Assembly: GCA_937982495.1 (NCBI GenBank)
Contig: CALJLX010000244.1
Span: 1 to 6,762 of the forward strand
Direction: 5' to 3'
From: an uncultured Desulfuromonas sp.
GTDB lineage: Bacteria > Desulfobacterota > Desulfuromonadia > Desulfuromonadales > Trichloromonadaceae
Length of the DNA stretch: 6,762 bases
The notes under the pieces were generated by a model. The model was not told the origin of the DNA. It made no database searches and worked only from the letters and a program-made list of their open reading frames with translations. Below are positions 1 to 5,318 of the stretch, in pieces. The translations under genes were made by a program, and so were the position numbers. Position 1 is the stretch's first letter. Each line of letters opens with the position of its first letter.

Positions 1-573
1 ACCCATCTGCTGGTGGCCCTCGGTTCCTGCCTGATGATGGTCGTCTCCGAAGCCTTTTTTCTCAAGTACGGCGATCTTCCCGGCACCGGCGTGGTGCGCC
101 TCGACCCGGGACGGGCGGCGGCGCAGATCATCACCGGCATCGGTTTTCTCGGCGCCGGGGTCATCATCAAGGAGGGTTTCTCCGTGCGCGGCCTGACCAC
201 CGCCGCCTGCCTGTGGGTGGCGGCCGGCATCGGCATGGCCTTCGGCATGGGCCTGTTCATCGCCGGCGCCATCGCCACGATTCTTTCCCTGTTGGCCCTG
301 ATTTTTCTCAAAAAGCTCGAACCCCTCATCCAGAAGGACCGTTATCTACATCTGAGCATCGTCGCCAATGCCGAGCCGGACATCTACCCGACCCTGGAAA
401 AGCTCTTCGCCGAGCGCAAGCTGCGCATCTCCGATATCGAATCGGATCTCGACCTCCCCACACAGTGCATCCGCTACCGCTTCATCATCACCCAGCACCG
501 GGAGCGCATCGGTCGCGAACTGACCCAGGTCATCGCCGGCATCGACGGGGTGAAGAAGATCCATTACCAGTAG
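1..573 (+). CDS. MgtC/SapB-family membrane protein, 5' end missing
   Basis: The frame is open from base 1 to the TAG at 571-573, giving 190 visible residues. The start lies upstream of the window; family members are usually about 220 to 240 residues, so roughly 40 N-terminal residues are missing. The visible part begins with THLLVALGSCLMM, which matches the conserved (R)TH-LVALGS segment of MgtC proteins. Hydrophobic segments follow, including AQIITGIGFLGAGVI, GLTTAACLWVAAGIGMAFG and an IAGAIATILSLLALIFL-like helix. After about residue 112 comes a soluble domain of the ACT-like type found at the MgtC C terminus (LHLSIVANAEPDIYPTLEKL to GVKKIHYQ). MgtC-family proteins sit in the inner membrane; in pathogens they are linked to survival at low magnesium and to modulation of F-type ATPase, but the role in environmental bacteria is not settled. 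The gene converges on the 4Fe-4S gene and is followed by a hairpin terminator. Confidence 0.93.
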   Translation, partial: THLLVALGSCLMMVVSEAFFLKYGDLPGTGVVRLDPGRAAAQIITGIGFLGAGVIIKEGFSVRGLTTAACLWVAAGIGMAFGMGLFIAGAIATILSLLALIFLKKLEPLIQKDRYLHLSIVANAEPDIYPTLEKLFAERKLRISDIESDLDLPTQCIRYRFIITQHRERIGRELTQVIAGIDGVKKIHYQ

Positions 574-599
574 GCACCGTTCCCCCGGGGGAGCGGGAA

Positions 600-655
600 T
601 GGAAATGAAAAGCGAACGCCCCGCCGGAATCTCTTTCCCGACGGGGCGTTCGCTT
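600..655 (-). terminator. Strong hairpin terminator between convergent genes
   Basis: The arms AAGCGAACGCCCCG (610-623) and CGGGGCGTTCGCTT (642-655) form a perfect 14-bp inverted repeat with an 18-nt loop that can add three further pairs. Read on the minus strand, the stem is followed by TTTTCATTTCC, a fair U-rich tract, so it most clearly ends the 4Fe-4S gene transcript (stop at 679-681). On the plus strand the following bases (ggttgcgag) are not T-rich, so termination of the mgtC transcript here would be weaker. A second small GC palindrome, TCCCCCGGGGGA (581-592), lies just after the mgtC stop and may help on that side. Confidence 0.8.
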
Positions 656-678
656 GGTTGCGAGAGGTTCTCTTTATT

Positions 679-1353
679 TCAAGCCGCCTCGGGCCATTTG
701 AGGGCGGCGGCGGGACAGGCGGCGACGCATTCGGAACAGCGCAGGCAGTCGCGCTCGGCGACCACACCGCTCGGCTTGTGCCGGACGATTTCCAGGTTCA
801 TGGCGCAGACCTTCTCGCACTTGCCGCACTCGCGGCAGCCGGAAGAAATCTCCAGGGGCTGTTTGTGCCCGCCCAGGGCGTTGGCCGAGGTCCCCACCGG
901 GCAGAAGGCGCACCAGCTGCGGGGGTGGTAGATCAGACCGACGATCACGGCGATGCCGGTGGTCAGGGCGCACATGGACCAGAAGACCGTCCCCCAGTGC
1001 CGCCAGGAGGTCGGATCGAGACTGAGGCGCCAGGCCATGAAGCCCATCAGCAGGGCGAAGACCCCCCAGCGGAAGCGCAGGTTGCGAAAGAGCGCGGGAA
1101 TCGGTCGCTCGCCGCCGACGCGAGCGAGAATGCGGTCAATGAAGCTGCCGCGCGGGCAGAAATTGCCGCAGACATAGCGGCCGCGAAAAAAGCCGCCGAT
1201 CATCCCCGCGGCCATGGCCACCGGCACGATGAAGCCGAGGGCGGGATATTTCCAGCCGAGGGCGACGGTCAGGATCATGACCGGGGCCAGCAGCCATTGC
1301 AGGCGCCGGCGGCTGTGGATGTCGGGGAGGGCGTGACGGATCGCGTCTTCCAT
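679..1353 (-). CDS. Membrane-bound 4Fe-4S polyferredoxin (NapH/CcoG-like)
   Basis: This gene encodes 224 residues. About four hydrophobic segments are visible (near residues 17-33, 37-57, 95-110 and 122-142). Two short membrane-edge cysteine pairs of the NapH/CcoG type occur: CGNFCPRG (C62, C66) and CAFCPVG (C148, C151). The C terminus carries two classical ferredoxin cluster motifs, CRECGKCEKVC (173-183) and CLRCSECVAAC (203-213, followed by P), enough for two [4Fe-4S] clusters. Proteins of this kind move electrons between the quinone pool and periplasmic or cytoplasmic partners, or help assemble metalloproteins; the partner cannot be named here. The ATG is preceded by AGAGGA at good spacing. 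The gene stands alone between a terminator and a 129-bp gap, and its promoter region carries a long palindrome, so its expression is probably controlled by a dedicated regulator. It is not clearly napH, as no nap genes are visible. Confidence 0.88.
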   Translation of the reverse strand: MEDAIRHALPDIHSRRRLQWLLAPVMILTVALGWKYPALGFIVPVAMAAGMIGGFFRGRYVCGNFCPRGSFIDRILARVGGERPIPALFRNLRFRWGVFALLMGFMAWRLSLDPTSWRHWGTVFWSMCALTTGIAVIVGLIYHPRSWCAFCPVGTSANALGGHKQPLEISSGCRECGKCEKVCAMNLEIVRHKPSGVVAERDCLRCSECVAACPAAALKWPEAA

Positions 1354-1372
1354 GAAAATCCTCTCTTTGTCA

Positions 1373-1416
1373 TTGGGTTGTCATATATTTAAATATCTAT
1401 ATATATGACAACCCAA
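1373..1416. promoter_or_regulatory. AT-rich 16-bp inverted repeat, candidate operator
   Basis: The arms TTGGGTTGTCATATAT (1373-1388) and ATATATGACAACCCAA (1401-1416) are perfect reverse complements, separated by 12 AT-rich bases. The repeat lies 20 bp upstream of the 4Fe-4S gene start and stands out sharply from the GC-rich surroundings. It overlaps a minus-strand promoter candidate, which fits a repressor site. The GTCATATAT/ATATATGAC core loosely resembles the AT-rich dyads bound by ArsR-type repressors, but that is only a resemblance. It is unlikely to be an intrinsic terminator for the upstream yceH-like gene, because no T tract follows the stem on the minus strand. Confidence 0.7.
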
Positions 1417-1427
1417 CTTCAGGTCAA
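1400..1427 (-). promoter_or_regulatory. Candidate sigma-70 promoter of the 4Fe-4S gene
   Basis: On the minus strand TTGACC (1427-1422) is followed after 16 bp by TATATA (1405-1400); a second TATATA two bases further on gives an 18-bp spacer. The -35 box matches five of six consensus bases. The predicted transcript start would fall near 1393, inside the palindrome, leaving a leader of about 40 nt. The right arm of the inverted repeat covers the -10 box and most of the spacer, so a protein bound there would block RNA polymerase. Confidence 0.5.
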
Positions 1428-1482
1428 GGAAATTCGTCCCGTCGTCCTTCGCCCTCACCCCTGTTTAACTTCGTCTTTCGGG

Positions 1483-2142
1483 TCACTCGAACTGAGCCCT
1501 GAATTCCTCGATTTGCCCCTTGATGCTTTCCAGTTCGGCCCGCAACGCCGCGACTTCCGCTTCCAGCGCCGCCAGCCGCTCGTTTTCCGCCCGCACCCGC
1601 AGGGTCGCCGCCTCCGGCGCGGGGGCCGTCGGTTCCTCGCCGATTTCCGGCACTCCGGCGAGGAGATGGGCGTAACGGCATTCCTTGCGTCCCGGCTGGC
1701 GGGGCAACTGCATGACCAGCGGCTCCTTGCGCTCGGCGAGATGCTTGAGGATGATCTCGACCTCTTCCAGGCTCTTGAGCGCATGCATGCGGTCGGCGCG
1801 GGCGCGGAGTTCGCCCAGGGTCTGGGGGCCGCGCAGCATCAGCTCGGCGAGCACCGCCAGTTCTTCCGGTTCGAGATAGAGCTTGACGCTGAGGGCGTGT
1901 TTATAGCGGGGCACCCGGCCGCCGTCGCCGGCCTGCATCGCCAGCCCCAGGTGGCGCAGGCGGTCGAGGGCGCGGACCACGGTCGTTTCGTCGAAAGCGA
2001 CCACCGGATCGCGGTTCGACTTCTGGTTGCAGGCGGTGGTCAGGGCGTTGAGGGTCAGGGGATAATACTCGGGGGTGGTCATCTCTTTTTCGATGAAACA
2101 GCCGAGTACCCGCACTTCGTCTTGGTTGAGCTGGATGGTCAT
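1483..2142 (-). CDS. yceH: YceH/UPF0502 (DUF480) winged-helix protein
   Basis: This gene encodes 219 residues from the ATG at 2142, chosen over an in-frame start 14 codons upstream because GGGAGG lies 7 nt before it and because the family begins close to the LNQDEVRVLGCFIEKE segment. Characteristic family blocks are GCFIEKEMTTPEYYPLTLNA (14-33), ACNQKSNRDPV (37-47), a PRYKH segment (78-82) and LRGPQTLGELRAR (103-115). The family fold is a tandem winged helix, suggesting nucleic-acid binding, but the function is unknown; E. coli YceH is about the same length. The last 40 residues (181-217) are rich in Ala, Glu, Arg and Leu with heptad spacing, a probable coiled coil for oligomerisation. An acidic, Pro/Ala-rich linker (165-180) joins it to the core. 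No autoregulated partner gene is visible. Confidence 0.93.
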   Translation of the reverse strand: MTIQLNQDEVRVLGCFIEKEMTTPEYYPLTLNALTTACNQKSNRDPVVAFDETTVVRALDRLRHLGLAMQAGDGGRVPRYKHALSVKLYLEPEELAVLAELMLRGPQTLGELRARADRMHALKSLEEVEIILKHLAERKEPLVMQLPRQPGRKECRYAHLLAGVPEIGEEPTAPAPEAATLRVRAENERLAALEAEVAALRAELESIKGQIEEFRAQFE

Positions 2143-2178
2143 CGCTGGGCCTCCCTGGACGGGTCGAGAATGGAGGCG

Positions 2179-2188
2179 CACCATAGCA
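2179..2188 (-). promoter_or_regulatory. Extended -10 promoter candidate for yceH
   Basis: On the minus strand the 10-mer TGCTATGGTG contains an extended -10 pattern (TGN followed by TATGGT). It would start transcription near 2175 and give a leader of about 30 nt to the ATG at 2142. There is no good -35 box at the right spacing (TTCGTC is poor), as can be the case with extended -10 promoters. The same 10-mer occurs upstream of the gene at 3331-2762. Confidence 0.35.
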
Positions 2189-2240
2189 TGAGAGGGGATT
2201 AAGACGAAAGATTTTTGTGGCGGGAAAGGGGGGAAAGGGC

Positions 2241-2690
2241 TTAGCGGCCGCTTTTCGTCAGAAAGCGGTCCAGCTGATTGGCGAAGGACTGGCGGTCCCC
2301 GGCGCTGAAGGCCGCCGGGCCGCCGGTTTCGATCCCCGAGCCGCGCAACTCGTCGAGCAGGTCGCGCATCACCAGGCGTTCGCGGATGTTGTCCTCGTGA
2401 TACAACTCGCCGCGCGGATTGAGGGCGTGGCCGCCCTTGGCCAGCGCTTCCGCCGCCAGGGGGATGTCGGCGGTGACGACCAGATCGCCGGGTTCCAGCC
2501 GCCGCACGATTTCCTTATCCGCGACATCAAAACCGGCGCCGACCAGCACCGTTTGGATGTAGGGCGAGGGCGGGATTCTCAACGGCTTGTTCGCCACCAG
2601 AACCAACGTCTTGCGCGCCCGCTCGGCGGCCCGGTAGAGAATTTCCTTGATCACCCTCGGGCAGGCGTCGGCGTCGACCCATATCCGCAT
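2241..2690 (-). CDS. yaiI: UPF0178 family protein (YaiI/YqxD, DUF188)
   Basis: This gene encodes 149 residues, the normal length for the family. It opens with MRIWVDADACPRVIKEIL, containing the hallmark DADACP block (6-11). Other conserved features are VANKPL (32-37), a TADIPLA segment around D75 (73-79), NPRGELY (91-97), the GGP turn (123-125) and the terminal FS..DRQ.FAN.LDRFL segment (128-144). The acidic residues D6, D8 and D75 fit a PIN-like nuclease fold with a metal site, but no activity is established and the family is annotated as uncharacterised. AAGGAG lies 10 nt before the ATG. It follows the gene at 3331-2762 by 71 bp with a hairpin between them, so it may be transcribed by readthrough; I see no convincing promoter of its own. 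Confidence 0.95.
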   Translation of the reverse strand: MRIWVDADACPRVIKEILYRAAERARKTLVLVANKPLRIPPSPYIQTVLVGAGFDVADKEIVRRLEPGDLVVTADIPLAAEALAKGGHALNPRGELYHEDNIRERLVMRDLLDELRGSGIETGGPAAFSAGDRQSFANQLDRFLTKSGR

Positions 2691-2719
2691 CCGTTCTTCG
2701 CTCCTTCGACAAAAGTGAT

Positions 2720-2743
2720 CGGGCCGGAGTGGCTTCCGGCCCG
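2720..2743 (-). terminator. GC-rich hairpin, probable (leaky) terminator
   Basis: CGGGCCGGA (2720-2728) and TCCGGCCCG (2735-2743) form a perfect 9-bp stem with a 6-nt loop, 18 nt after the stop of the minus-strand gene ending at 2762. On the minus strand the stem is followed by ATCACTTTTGTC, a weak T tract, so termination may be partial and allow some readthrough into the UPF0178 gene. Confidence 0.6.
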
Positions 2744-2761
2744 TGTATTTGAATAATCGAC

Positions 2762-3331
2762 TCAGCCCGCTTCGGAAAAACTCGCCAGCCAGTTGTCGAG
2801 TTTTTCCGTCAAGGCGTCCCTGGTCTTATAGGAAATCTCCGGCAGCTCGCCGCCCCAGGCCTCCTCGGACTGGCGGTAGCCGTCCTCGATCCCTTCGCGG
2901 ATGGCGTCGATGCGGCTCGGGTCGTTGCCGGCGATGCCGATGGCGAACCGGAAGATCCGCTCCGAGGTCTGCTCGACGCCGAAATAGCCGTCCTCGGCGA
3001 TGAGCGATTGGGCTTCTTCCGGGCCGAGGCTTTCCAGGTCGAGTTCCCCCGTCCCCGTCGCCACCCGGGTCGCCACCCCCTGTTCCTGGAGATTGCGGGC
3101 GACGAGATCGCGCAGCAACCGGAAGGCGACGCCGATGTCCGCCTCCTTGACGGCGGGTTCGTAACCGACTCCCGCGGACGCTTTGCTCCCCAGGGAAACC
3201 CGATCCCCAGCCCGCGCGGATTTCGCCTCGCCGCTTTCGGGCGCCGCCTTTTCCCGACGGGATTCTTCCATCAATTTTTGCGCTTCGGCCTGGAAACGCT
3301 CCAGGGCTCCGCCGCCGACACTCTTGAGCAT
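2762..3331 (-). CDS. Uncharacterised protein with conserved C-terminal domain
   Basis: This gene encodes 189 residues from the ATG at 3331. That start is preferred to one seven codons upstream because AAGGAGG lies 6 nt before it. No signal peptide or membrane segment is present. Residues 1-30 form a charged helix, 30-60 a low-complexity Ala/Ser/Glu/Lys linker, and 62-85 a helix (KEADIGVAFRLLRDLVARNL). The C-terminal domain (about 105-185) looks ordered: EDGYFGVEQTSERIFRFA, then NDPSRIDAIREGIEDGYRQ and GELPEISYKTRDAL. The pattern of a helix, a 10-residue gap, then a GI..GY..AE helix and a closing segment reminds me of the DUF5610-type domain seen in some proteins labelled hydrogenase-4 component G in delta-proteobacteria. 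That link is from memory and weak. No hydrogenase genes are present. The function is unknown. Confidence 0.82.
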   Translation of the reverse strand: MLKSVGGGALERFQAEAQKLMEESRREKAAPESGEAKSARAGDRVSLGSKASAGVGYEPAVKEADIGVAFRLLRDLVARNLQEQGVATRVATGTGELDLESLGPEEAQSLIAEDGYFGVEQTSERIFRFAIGIAGNDPSRIDAIREGIEDGYRQSEEAWGGELPEISYKTRDALTEKLDNWLASFSEAG

Positions 3332-3392
3332 GCTCCGCCTCCTTTCTCCCATTACGGCAACGGGACACTTCCCCCTCCGCCGCCTTTTCTTT

Positions 3393-3402
3393 CACCATAG
3401 CA
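3393..3402 (-). promoter_or_regulatory. Extended -10 promoter candidate for the gene at 3331-2762
   Basis: On the minus strand TGCTATGGTG gives an extended -10 (TGN plus TATGGT), placed about 60 bp upstream of the ATG at 3331. It sits just downstream of the terminator of the ClsB-like gene, where a new promoter is expected. The 10-mer is identical to that ahead of yceH at 2179-2188. No matching -35 box is seen; the T run of the terminator occupies that zone. Confidence 0.4.
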
Positions 3403-3411
3403 GAAGTCGCG

Positions 3412-3440
3412 AAAAAATGATGCTTGGGTAAAAAGCATCA
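3412..3440 (-). terminator. Intrinsic terminator overlapping the stop codon
   Basis: On the minus strand TGATGCTT (3440-3433), a 7-nt loop and AAGCATCA (3425-3418) form an 8-bp stem followed directly by six T residues (3417-3412). The first three bases of the stem are the TGA stop codon of the ClsB-like gene, so the 3' untranslated region is almost nil. This is a textbook intrinsic terminator apart from the modest GC content of its stem. Confidence 0.82.
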
Positions 3441-4628
3441 GGGACGCTCCCGGGGCCCGCCCCGTCCCCGGGAGCGGTCGCCGAGCCGGAGGAAGAAGCG
3501 GGCCAGCGCCCCCCAGAACCATTCCCGCAACCGTCGCCCCCAGGAACGGCGACGCCAGTCGGCGGCGCGAATTTCGACGCTGTCGCTAAAATTCTCCTGA
3601 AAGAGGGCCGCGACGGTCTCGCCCAGGGCCGGGGAACGAATTTCCTGGTTGGCTTCCAGGTTCCAACGGTAATTCCAGCGATCGGCGTTGCTCGAACCGA
3701 TGCTCAGCCAGTTGTCGCAGAGCAGCGCCTTGGCATGGATGAAACGGGGCTGGTATTCGAAGATGCGTACCCCGTCCCGCAACAGGCGCTCATAGTAGCG
3801 GCTGCCGATATGCCGAACCTCGGGATGGTCCGAATGGGGACCGGGCAGGAGCAGGCGCACGTCGATGCCGCGCCGGGCGGCCCGGCGCAGGGCGCGGCGC
3901 AGTTTCCAGGGGGGAATGAAATAGGCGGTGGCCAGCCACACCCGGCGCCGGGCCTTGGCGATGTGGCGCAGGTAGGAACGCATGATCTCCGAGGCGGCGA
4001 GATTGTGGCCGTGCACCGCCACTCGCCCCGGGAATCCTTCGGCGAGGGGAACCGCCGCCGGCGGGGGGATTTCCGCCATGGGGAGTTTCGCCCAGCGCCG
4101 CCAGGTTTCGACGAAGAGGGCGTGCCAGTCGGCGACGCAGGGACCGCGGATGGCGAGCATCCCTTCGTGCCAGTAGCGGTCCGGATCGGATTCCGGATCG
4201 AAGGCGTCGGCGATCCCGGCGCCGCCGGTGTAGGCGATCTCGCCGTCGATCAGCAGCAGCTTGCGATGGTTGCGAAAGAGGTTGCGCCGCCCGCCGGTCA
4301 GGCGCAGGGCATTGTAGAAAGCCAGATGCACCCCCGCCGCCGCCAGCCGGGCGCGGTCCCGGCGATGGAGATAGTACGAGCCGAAGGCATCGAGCAGCAG
4401 ATAGACCGCCACCCCCCGCCCGCGAGCCTCGATCAGCGCCGTGACGAAACGGTCGGCGACCCGCCCCGATTCGACCAGGTACATCTCCAGGAAGATGTAA
4501 CGGCGGGCGGCGGCGATACTCTCCAGCATGGCGCCGAAGAAGGACCGGCCGTCGACCAGCATCGCGCAGCGATTGCCCGAGCGCAGGGGGAAACGATACT
4601 TGCGAGATTTGGAAAGGGAAGCCTGCAT
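3438..4628 (-). CDS. clsB: Cardiolipin synthase, ClsB-like phospholipase D family
   Basis: This gene encodes 396 residues, close to E. coli ClsB (413). Two HxKxxxxD catalytic motifs are intact: HRKLLLID (121-128), followed by GEIAYTGG, and HAKALLCD (298-305), followed by NWLSIGSSN. These mark a two-lobed phospholipase D enzyme. The expected reaction is transfer of a phosphatidyl group to phosphatidylglycerol (or, as known for other Cls types, phosphatidylethanolamine) to make cardiolipin. There are no N-terminal transmembrane helices, which separates it from ClsA-type synthases and fits ClsB/ClsC. Membrane contact is probably through the arginine-rich surface and a C-terminal amphipathic stretch (WFWGALARFFLRL, 370-382) ending in a very basic tail. 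The start has AGGA 9 nt upstream. The gene is divergent from the PPOx-like gene and ends in its own terminator. The substrate preference cannot be read from sequence. Confidence 0.9.
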   Translation of the reverse strand: MQASLSKSRKYRFPLRSGNRCAMLVDGRSFFGAMLESIAAARRYIFLEMYLVESGRVADRFVTALIEARGRGVAVYLLLDAFGSYYLHRRDRARLAAAGVHLAFYNALRLTGGRRNLFRNHRKLLLIDGEIAYTGGAGIADAFDPESDPDRYWHEGMLAIRGPCVADWHALFVETWRRWAKLPMAEIPPPAAVPLAEGFPGRVAVHGHNLAASEIMRSYLRHIAKARRRVWLATAYFIPPWKLRRALRRAARRGIDVRLLLPGPHSDHPEVRHIGSRYYERLLRDGVRIFEYQPRFIHAKALLCDNWLSIGSSNADRWNYRWNLEANQEIRSPALGETVAALFQENFSDSVEIRAADWRRRSWGRRLREWFWGALARFFLRLGDRSRGRGGPRERP

Positions 4629-4656
4629 GCCTTTTCATCCTGGGAATTTCAGGGTT

Positions 4657-4686
4657 CAAATAGCCACAAACCCGGGGAAAAGGCAA
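4657..4686 (-). promoter_or_regulatory. Weak promoter candidate for the ClsB-like gene
   Basis: On the minus strand TTGCCT (4686-4681) is followed after 18 bp by TATTTG (4662-4657). The match is modest (four and three of six bases), but it is the best pair in the 141-bp divergent gap and would give a leader of about 20 nt. Confidence 0.25.
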
Positions 4687-4704
4687 GATTCACGAAGATC
4701 GGGC

Positions 4705-4733
4705 TTTATGCATGGGGGGAATTCCCTTATAAA
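4705..4733 (+). promoter_or_regulatory. Promoter candidate for the PPOx-like gene, with palindrome
   Basis: TATAAA (4728-4733) lies 17 bp after a weak TTTATG (4705-4710). Transcription would start near 4740, leaving about 30 nt before the preferred ATG at 4770 but only about 9 nt before the in-frame ATG at 4749, which supports the later start. The spacer holds a perfect palindrome GGGAATTCCC (4717-4726) abutting the -10 box, a possible operator. A related GGGAATTTC occurs at 4642-4650 on the ClsB-like gene side of the gap. Confidence 0.4.
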
Positions 4734-4769
4734 AAGGACCGAGGAACCATGATCGCGAAAGGAGCACCC

Positions 4770-5243
4770 ATGAACGCGGCGCACGCCATGGAATTCATCA
4801 ACCGGCCGGGACGCTTCGGAATCCTGGCGACCAGCGGGAAAGAGGGGGAGAACAACGCCGCCCTCTTCGGCTCGGCGCGCATGCCCGACGAAACCACCCT
4901 GGTTCTCGGTCTCGGCGAAAATCGCAGCCTGGAGTATTTGCGCGGCAACCCCCGCGCCTGCTTCCTGGCCTTCGAACCAGGGGACAACCCCCTGCTCTGG
5001 CGGGGCTACCGTCTTTATCTGCGGTTGCGGGAAATCAGCACTTCCGGCCCGCTCTTCGAAGCTCTCGTCGCCGGCGTGGACGAGCAGGCCGGCTCCCTGG
5101 CGGCCCAGGCCATCCGCGTCGCCGTCCGCTTCGAGATTACCGCCGTCCGCCCCCTCATCGACCGCCCGCGACGCCGACGGGGCGGGGACACAACCGGCGG
5201 AGCGCGCCTTGACTTTCCAACGGTAATCGCTGAAAATCCTTAA
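4770..5243 (+). CDS. Pyridoxamine 5'-phosphate oxidase-like FMN-binding protein
   Basis: This gene encodes 157 residues from the ATG at 4770, chosen because AAAGGAG lies 5 nt upstream; an in-frame ATG at 4749 would add seven residues. The body reads as a small split-barrel flavin protein: an N-terminal helix and strand (MEFINRPGRFGILATSG), NNAALFGSARMPDETTLVLG (28-47), a helix with NRSLEYLRGNPRACFLAFEP (51-70) and YRLYLRLREI (80-89). The order matches the short PPOx-like family common in anaerobic delta-proteobacteria, not the true PdxH enzyme. It probably binds FMN (or a related flavin) and acts in the cytosol; the substrate is unknown. The domain appears to end near VRPLID (126-131). The last 26 residues form a basic, low-complexity tail (RPRRRRGGDTTGG...), and the DNA encoding it overlaps a likely promoter of the next gene. 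Confidence 0.82.
   Translation: MNAAHAMEFINRPGRFGILATSGKEGENNAALFGSARMPDETTLVLGLGENRSLEYLRGNPRACFLAFEPGDNPLLWRGYRLYLRLREISTSGPLFEALVAGVDEQAGSLAAQAIRVAVRFEITAVRPLIDRPRRRRGGDTTGGARLDFPTVIAENP
5209..5237 (+). promoter_or_regulatory. Promoter candidate for the PhnD-like gene
   Basis: TTGACT (5209-5214) is followed after 17 bp by GAAAAT (5232-5237), matching five and four of six consensus bases. It lies inside the tail of the preceding coding region and would start transcription near 5244, giving a leader of about 75 nt that contains most of the TGACCG inverted repeat. Confidence 0.45.
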
Positions 5244-5282
5244 ATGACCGCAAACTTGAAGAAGTAAATTCATCCGGTCATT
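5243..5282. promoter_or_regulatory. TGACCG/CGGTCA inverted repeat upstream of PhnD-like gene
   Basis: AATGACCG (5243-5250) and CGGTCATT (5275-5282) are perfect 8-bp inverted repeats with 24 bp between them; the centre-to-centre distance of 32 bp is about three helical turns. No T tract follows on either strand, so an intrinsic terminator is unlikely. It fits a two-half-site operator at or just downstream of the transcription start, or a leader hairpin. Confidence 0.45.
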
Positions 5283-5318
5283 CCCCACATTCCATCCAGT
5301 CCGCCCCCTGGAGGCCCC

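Noticed and set aside
581..592. TCCCCCGGGGGA palindrome as an operator
   Set aside because: It lies just after a stop codon between convergent genes, where no promoter is expected; it more likely assists transcript ending or is chance GC symmetry.
658..1392. 244-codon plus-strand open frame
   Set aside because: It is antisense to the 4Fe-4S protein gene and has low-complexity composition with no domain.
1373..1416. Inverted repeat as the end of a transposable element or as a terminator
   Set aside because: There are no flanking direct repeats, no second copy in the window and no T tract after the stem.
1405..2202. 265-codon plus-strand open frame starting in the palindrome
   Set aside because: It is the antisense shadow of yceH, whose family motifs are unmistakable on the other strand.
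3735..4769. Long upstream extension of the PPOx-like reading frame
   Set aside because: It is antisense to the ClsB-like gene with its two HKD motifs, and there is no RBS or conserved sequence before 4749/4770; the frame is open only by GC bias.
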